A stretch of 64,000 bases of DNA from Leifsonia sp. SCN 70-46. Its GTDB lineage: Bacteria > Actinomycetota > Actinomycetes > Actinomycetales > Microbacteriaceae. Of this stretch, positions 61,924-64,000 are shown one piece after another; the stretch's first letter is position 1, and every line of letters starts with the position of its first letter. The stretch covers positions 248,001 through 312,000 of the forward strand of contig MEFY01000001.1 of assembly GCA_001725325.1 (NCBI GenBank), in the 5' to 3' direction. The position numbers and the translations under genes are program-made. The notes under the pieces were generated by a model. That model was not told the DNA's origin, made no database searches, and worked only from the letters and a program-made list of their open reading frames with translations.

Positions 61924-62278
61924 GGCCCGCGACCTCCAGCGCCGTGGGACCGAGGAGCCCGACGAGCGGCAGTGGGGCGCGCACCGTGACGACGAGGGCG
62001 GGGACGCCGAGGTAGCTGCCCGTGCTCGTCGAGACATCCTGCGCGTACTGCTCGCCGAGCGCCGCGGTGATGAGGTCGCGCGCGCGGTCCGCGCCGTCGA
62101 GGGCGGTGTTGTCGGCGAGGGCCCCGAACCGCGCGCCCTCCGCCGCCGCGTCGACGAGGGTGTTGCGCACGTGGAGGGCGAGGCCGAGCTGCAGCACGCC
62201 GAGGGCGAGGAGCACGAGCAGCCCCGAGACCATGACGAACTCGGCGGGGGCCGACCCCGTCTCATCCCTCGCCCGCAT
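61898..62278 (-). CDS. TadE-like pseudopilin, first copy
   Basis: A 126-residue TadE-like protein: leader RARDETGSAPAEFVMVSG with the prepilin Glu, then a hydrophobic helix and VRNTLVDAAAEGARFGAL, the usual TadE block. Start at 62278 touches the stop of the 51-residue gene (TGATG). A longer reading to 62449 is excluded because it would cover that small gene in another frame. Confidence 0.8.
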   Translation of the reverse strand: MRARDETGSAPAEFVMVSGLLVLLALGVLQLGLALHVRNTLVDAAAEGARFGALADNTALDGADRARDLITAALGEQYAQDVSTSTGSYLGVPALVVTVRAPLPLVGLLGPTALEVAGHAAVETLG

Positions 62279-62433
62279 CAGAAGCCCGTGACCCGCTCGA
62301 TGGCCTGCTGGAAGACCGCGGCGAGCGCCGGGCCGGCGAGGCTCCAGATGATGATGACGAGGCCTGCGGTCATGAGCGTGATGAGCACCCAGCCGGGGAC
62401 GTCGCCGCGGTCGTCGAGAAGCTGTCGTTTCAC
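62278..62433 (-). CDS. Small Flp-pilin-like/Tad-cluster membrane peptide
   Basis: A 51-residue gene missed by length cut-offs. The peptide starts VKRQLLDDRGDVPGWVLITL and continues through MTAGLVIIIWSLAGPAL to AIERVTGF: a charged leader, one hydrophobic helix and a short amphipathic tail. This is the pattern of the small peptide that precedes tadE in actinobacterial Tad clusters. It is followed at once by the TadE copy. The GTG lies 51 bp after the upstream gene's stop. Confidence 0.75.
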   Translation of the reverse strand: MKRQLLDDRGDVPGWVLITLMTAGLVIIIWSLAGPALAAVFQQAIERVTGF

Positions 62434-62484
62434 CCCACGACGGTCGCAACTATCGGGCGCGGGCGTCGCGGACGTTCCACAGGC

Positions 62485-63816
62485 CTACCGGAAGCCGAAC
62501 ACCCCCGGCACCACGACCACGACGGCCACGACCCACACCGCGAACACCGGCAGGTAGTCGGTCTGCCAGCGCTCGACCCGCACGACGCCGTCGCGCGCGA
62601 ACACGACGCGGCCGAGCAGCCACGCCGTGACGGCGAGGTTCGCGAGCAGGAGCACGTTGAGCCCGAGGGCAGCCACGCGGTTGGCGGTGAGGCCGTACTC
62701 CCCGATGCGCTCGAGCATCGAGGCGAGCACGAGCACGTCGAGCAAGATGGCGGCCGCCACCGCCACGAGCCGCAGCACGTCGAGCACGCCGGCCGAGCGT
62801 GTCGCCGTGCGCGCGGAGATGCCGTAGACCACGAGGGCCAGCACGACGATGAGCAGCACGTCGAAGACGGTGAGCAGCTCGCGGTCGAAGTCCTGGCCGA
62901 CGCCGGCGAGCGCGTACACGACGGCAGCCACGAGCAGCATGACCGCGAAGAGCGGCGTGAAGATCGCCGTGAGCACGGGGGCGAGGTTCTCGATGACGCT
63001 CTTCTTCGCCTCGACGAGCCACGCCGCGACGATGACCGCGGCAGCGCCGCCCGACGGCAGCACCCAGCTGATGACCTCGCCGATCGACTCGGGCGCGATG
63101 GGCGTGAGAACCATCGTCGTGAGCCCGATGAGCACGCCGCCGCCGAGCACGATGAGCACGAGGTAGATCGCCCACTCCCCCGTGAACCGCACGAAGTCCA
63201 TGCGGCGCGAGGATGACAGCACCGCCCCTCCCACATAGGCGGCGCCGACCACGAACCACAGCACGACCGGCAGGTGCAGCGCGACGAGGGTCTGCGTCGT
63301 GGAGTCCCGCGCGAACGGGAACAGGTTGACCGCGACCACGACCGCCACGACGATGCCGAGGAGCACGAGGGCGGGCGCCACGGGCATCCTGCGGACCGTC
63401 GCGAAGTACGCGGCGAGCGGCACGATGAGGATGACGCTCGCGTTGAGGAAGAACCACGGCTCGGTGACGTCGTGGGAGAGCAGCCGCGCGATCTGGATGC
63501 CCGCGATCGCGAGCGCAGAGAACGCGAGCATGGCGATGAACGGGCGGCGCGAGCCGTCGTCGGTCGTGCGGGCGACCGAGAGCTGCTTCCACAGCCGGTC
63601 GCTGTGCTCCCGCGCGAACTCGGCGGTGAGGGTGTCCACCTGGCCGAGCCGCTTGACCGCGATGAGGAAGGCCTCGTCGTCGGCGAGCCCCGCGGCCTGC
63701 AGGTCGGCGACCTGCTCGCGCAGGTGCGACTCGAGCTCGTCGGCATCCGCCGCGTCGACGCTCCTGCCGCGCATGACTGCCGAGCGCCACTCGGCGAGCT
63801 GGGTGTCGAGGCTCAT
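62485..63816 (-). CDS. Permease-prefix-domain membrane protein
   Basis: A 443-residue protein. The first 90 residues form the helical permease prefix domain (LDTQLAEWRSAVMRG, ESHLREQVADLQAAGL, AFLIAVKRLGQVD), and the rest contains about ten hydrophobic helices. Proteins with this prefix are usually paired with PadR regulators, as here. Function unknown. ATG at 63816 overlaps the padR stop (ATGA) and follows GGAGG. Confidence 0.8.
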   Translation of the reverse strand: MSLDTQLAEWRSAVMRGRSVDAADADELESHLREQVADLQAAGLADDEAFLIAVKRLGQVDTLTAEFAREHSDRLWKQLSVARTTDDGSRRPFIAMLAFSALAIAGIQIARLLSHDVTEPWFFLNASVILIVPLAAYFATVRRMPVAPALVLLGIVVAVVVAVNLFPFARDSTTQTLVALHLPVVLWFVVGAAYVGGAVLSSSRRMDFVRFTGEWAIYLVLIVLGGGVLIGLTTMVLTPIAPESIGEVISWVLPSGGAAAVIVAAWLVEAKKSVIENLAPVLTAIFTPLFAVMLLVAAVVYALAGVGQDFDRELLTVFDVLLIVVLALVVYGISARTATRSAGVLDVLRLVAVAAAILLDVLVLASMLERIGEYGLTANRVAALGLNVLLLANLAVTAWLLGRVVFARDGVVRVERWQTDYLPVFAVWVVAVVVVVPGVFGFR

Positions 63817-64000
63817 GCCATCCTCCAGACGCCGCCGAGGGTGCGGTTCGCGGTCTCCCACTGGCGCCGCTGGTCGGCGAGCTGCTCGCGCCCGCCCGCC
63901 GTGATCTCGTAGTACTTGCGCCGACGCCCCTCGGGCGACTCACCCCACTCGGTGCTCACATAGCCCAGGCGCTCGAGCCTGTGGAGGAGCGGGTACAGCA
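63813..64000 (-). CDS. PadR family regulator, C-terminal fragment (runs off the window)
   Basis: The last 62 residues of a short PadR-type repressor: LYPLLHRLERLGYV, GRRRKYYEITAGGREQL, then a brief tail. These are the recognition helix end, wing and dimerisation start of the family. It is coupled to the membrane protein gene by a 4-nt overlap. The N-terminus is outside the window. Confidence 0.85.
   Translation of the reverse strand, partial: LYPLLHRLERLGYVSTEWGESPEGRRRKYYEITAGGREQLADQRRQWETANRTLGGVWRMA

Noticed and set aside
1-64000. CRISPR arrays, prophage or insertion-sequence genes, tRNA genes
   Set aside because: No regularly spaced repeats, transposase or integrase motifs, or tRNA-like folds other than tmRNA were seen on either strand.

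Overview
The window is GC-rich, densely packed chromosomal DNA from an actinobacterium, most likely a member of the Microbacteriaceae (inferred). The evidence is a fused E2/E1 2-oxoglutarate dehydrogenase (kgd), a GuaB1-type IMPDH paralog, a sigR/rsrA redox-stress pair beside aroA-rsgA-hisN, a PadR/MFS pair, TadE-like pseudopilins and many start codons 6-7 nt after a TANNNT -10 box (leaderless mRNAs). I see no prophage, transposase, CRISPR array or tRNA gene. The largest non-coding feature is tmRNA, and no gene-free stretch exceeds about 300 bases.

Layout. 1-5465: the end of a minus-strand ung/S51 peptidase/phosphoribosyltransferase run, an MFS-RraA operon, an SDR and an acyltransferase. 5455-12678: a minus-strand operon with the order of the Streptomyces csnR-K chitosan-oligosaccharide operon (ROK repressor, ABC binding protein, two permeases, GH4 enzyme, BadF-type kinase), ending in a GH46 chitosanase with a lipoprotein signal. 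12754-14862: a PadR-controlled drug-efflux MFS with a perfect palindrome touching the padR start codon. 14901-17562: methionine biosynthesis (metY, metX). 17589-21538: two related LuxR response regulators around a histidine kinase and a membrane protein. 21476-32370: transport and metabolism genes (MFS, GT87 mannosyltransferase-like protein, polar amino acid ABC operon, NAD(P)H-hydrate dehydratase, HAD hydrolase, old yellow enzyme, EamA transporter, two CNNM/CBS proteins).

32371-35018: an orphan AbiEi/PD-(D/E)XK-like gene next to a 63-bp near-perfect palindrome, then guaB1. 35151-43336: kgd, acylphosphatase, rsrA/sigR with its own GGAAT-N18-GTT promoter, and aroA-rsgA-hisN. 43371-48743: paired septum-formation-type lipoproteins behind a CsoR-like palindrome, a LysR/orphan fumarate-reductase-type flavoprotein pair, ssrA (tmRNA) and a bicupin. 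48747-52734: an APC permease, a SIMPL protein, tandem membrane paralogs and a third septum-formation-type protein. 52735-56129: prfB-ftsE-ftsX-smpB on the minus strand. 56157-60980: MFS, LysE and a translationally coupled three-gene set of membrane-anchored unknown proteins facing an unknown polytopic protein. 61019-64000: a TadE/TadG-like pseudopilin cluster without its ATPase genes (including a 51-residue gene), a permease-prefix membrane protein and the end of a PadR gene.

The best-supported functional unit is chitosan use: a surface-tethered chitosanase, oligomer import, intracellular GH4 cleavage and glucosamine-type phosphorylation, under a ROK repressor with a TAAAG-TTT-CTTTA operator. 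Ribosome rescue and termination genes (ssrA, smpB, prfB) lie within 9 kb. The less explained parts are the palindromic intergenic elements, the unknown cluster at 58093-60980 and the atypical two-component locus.
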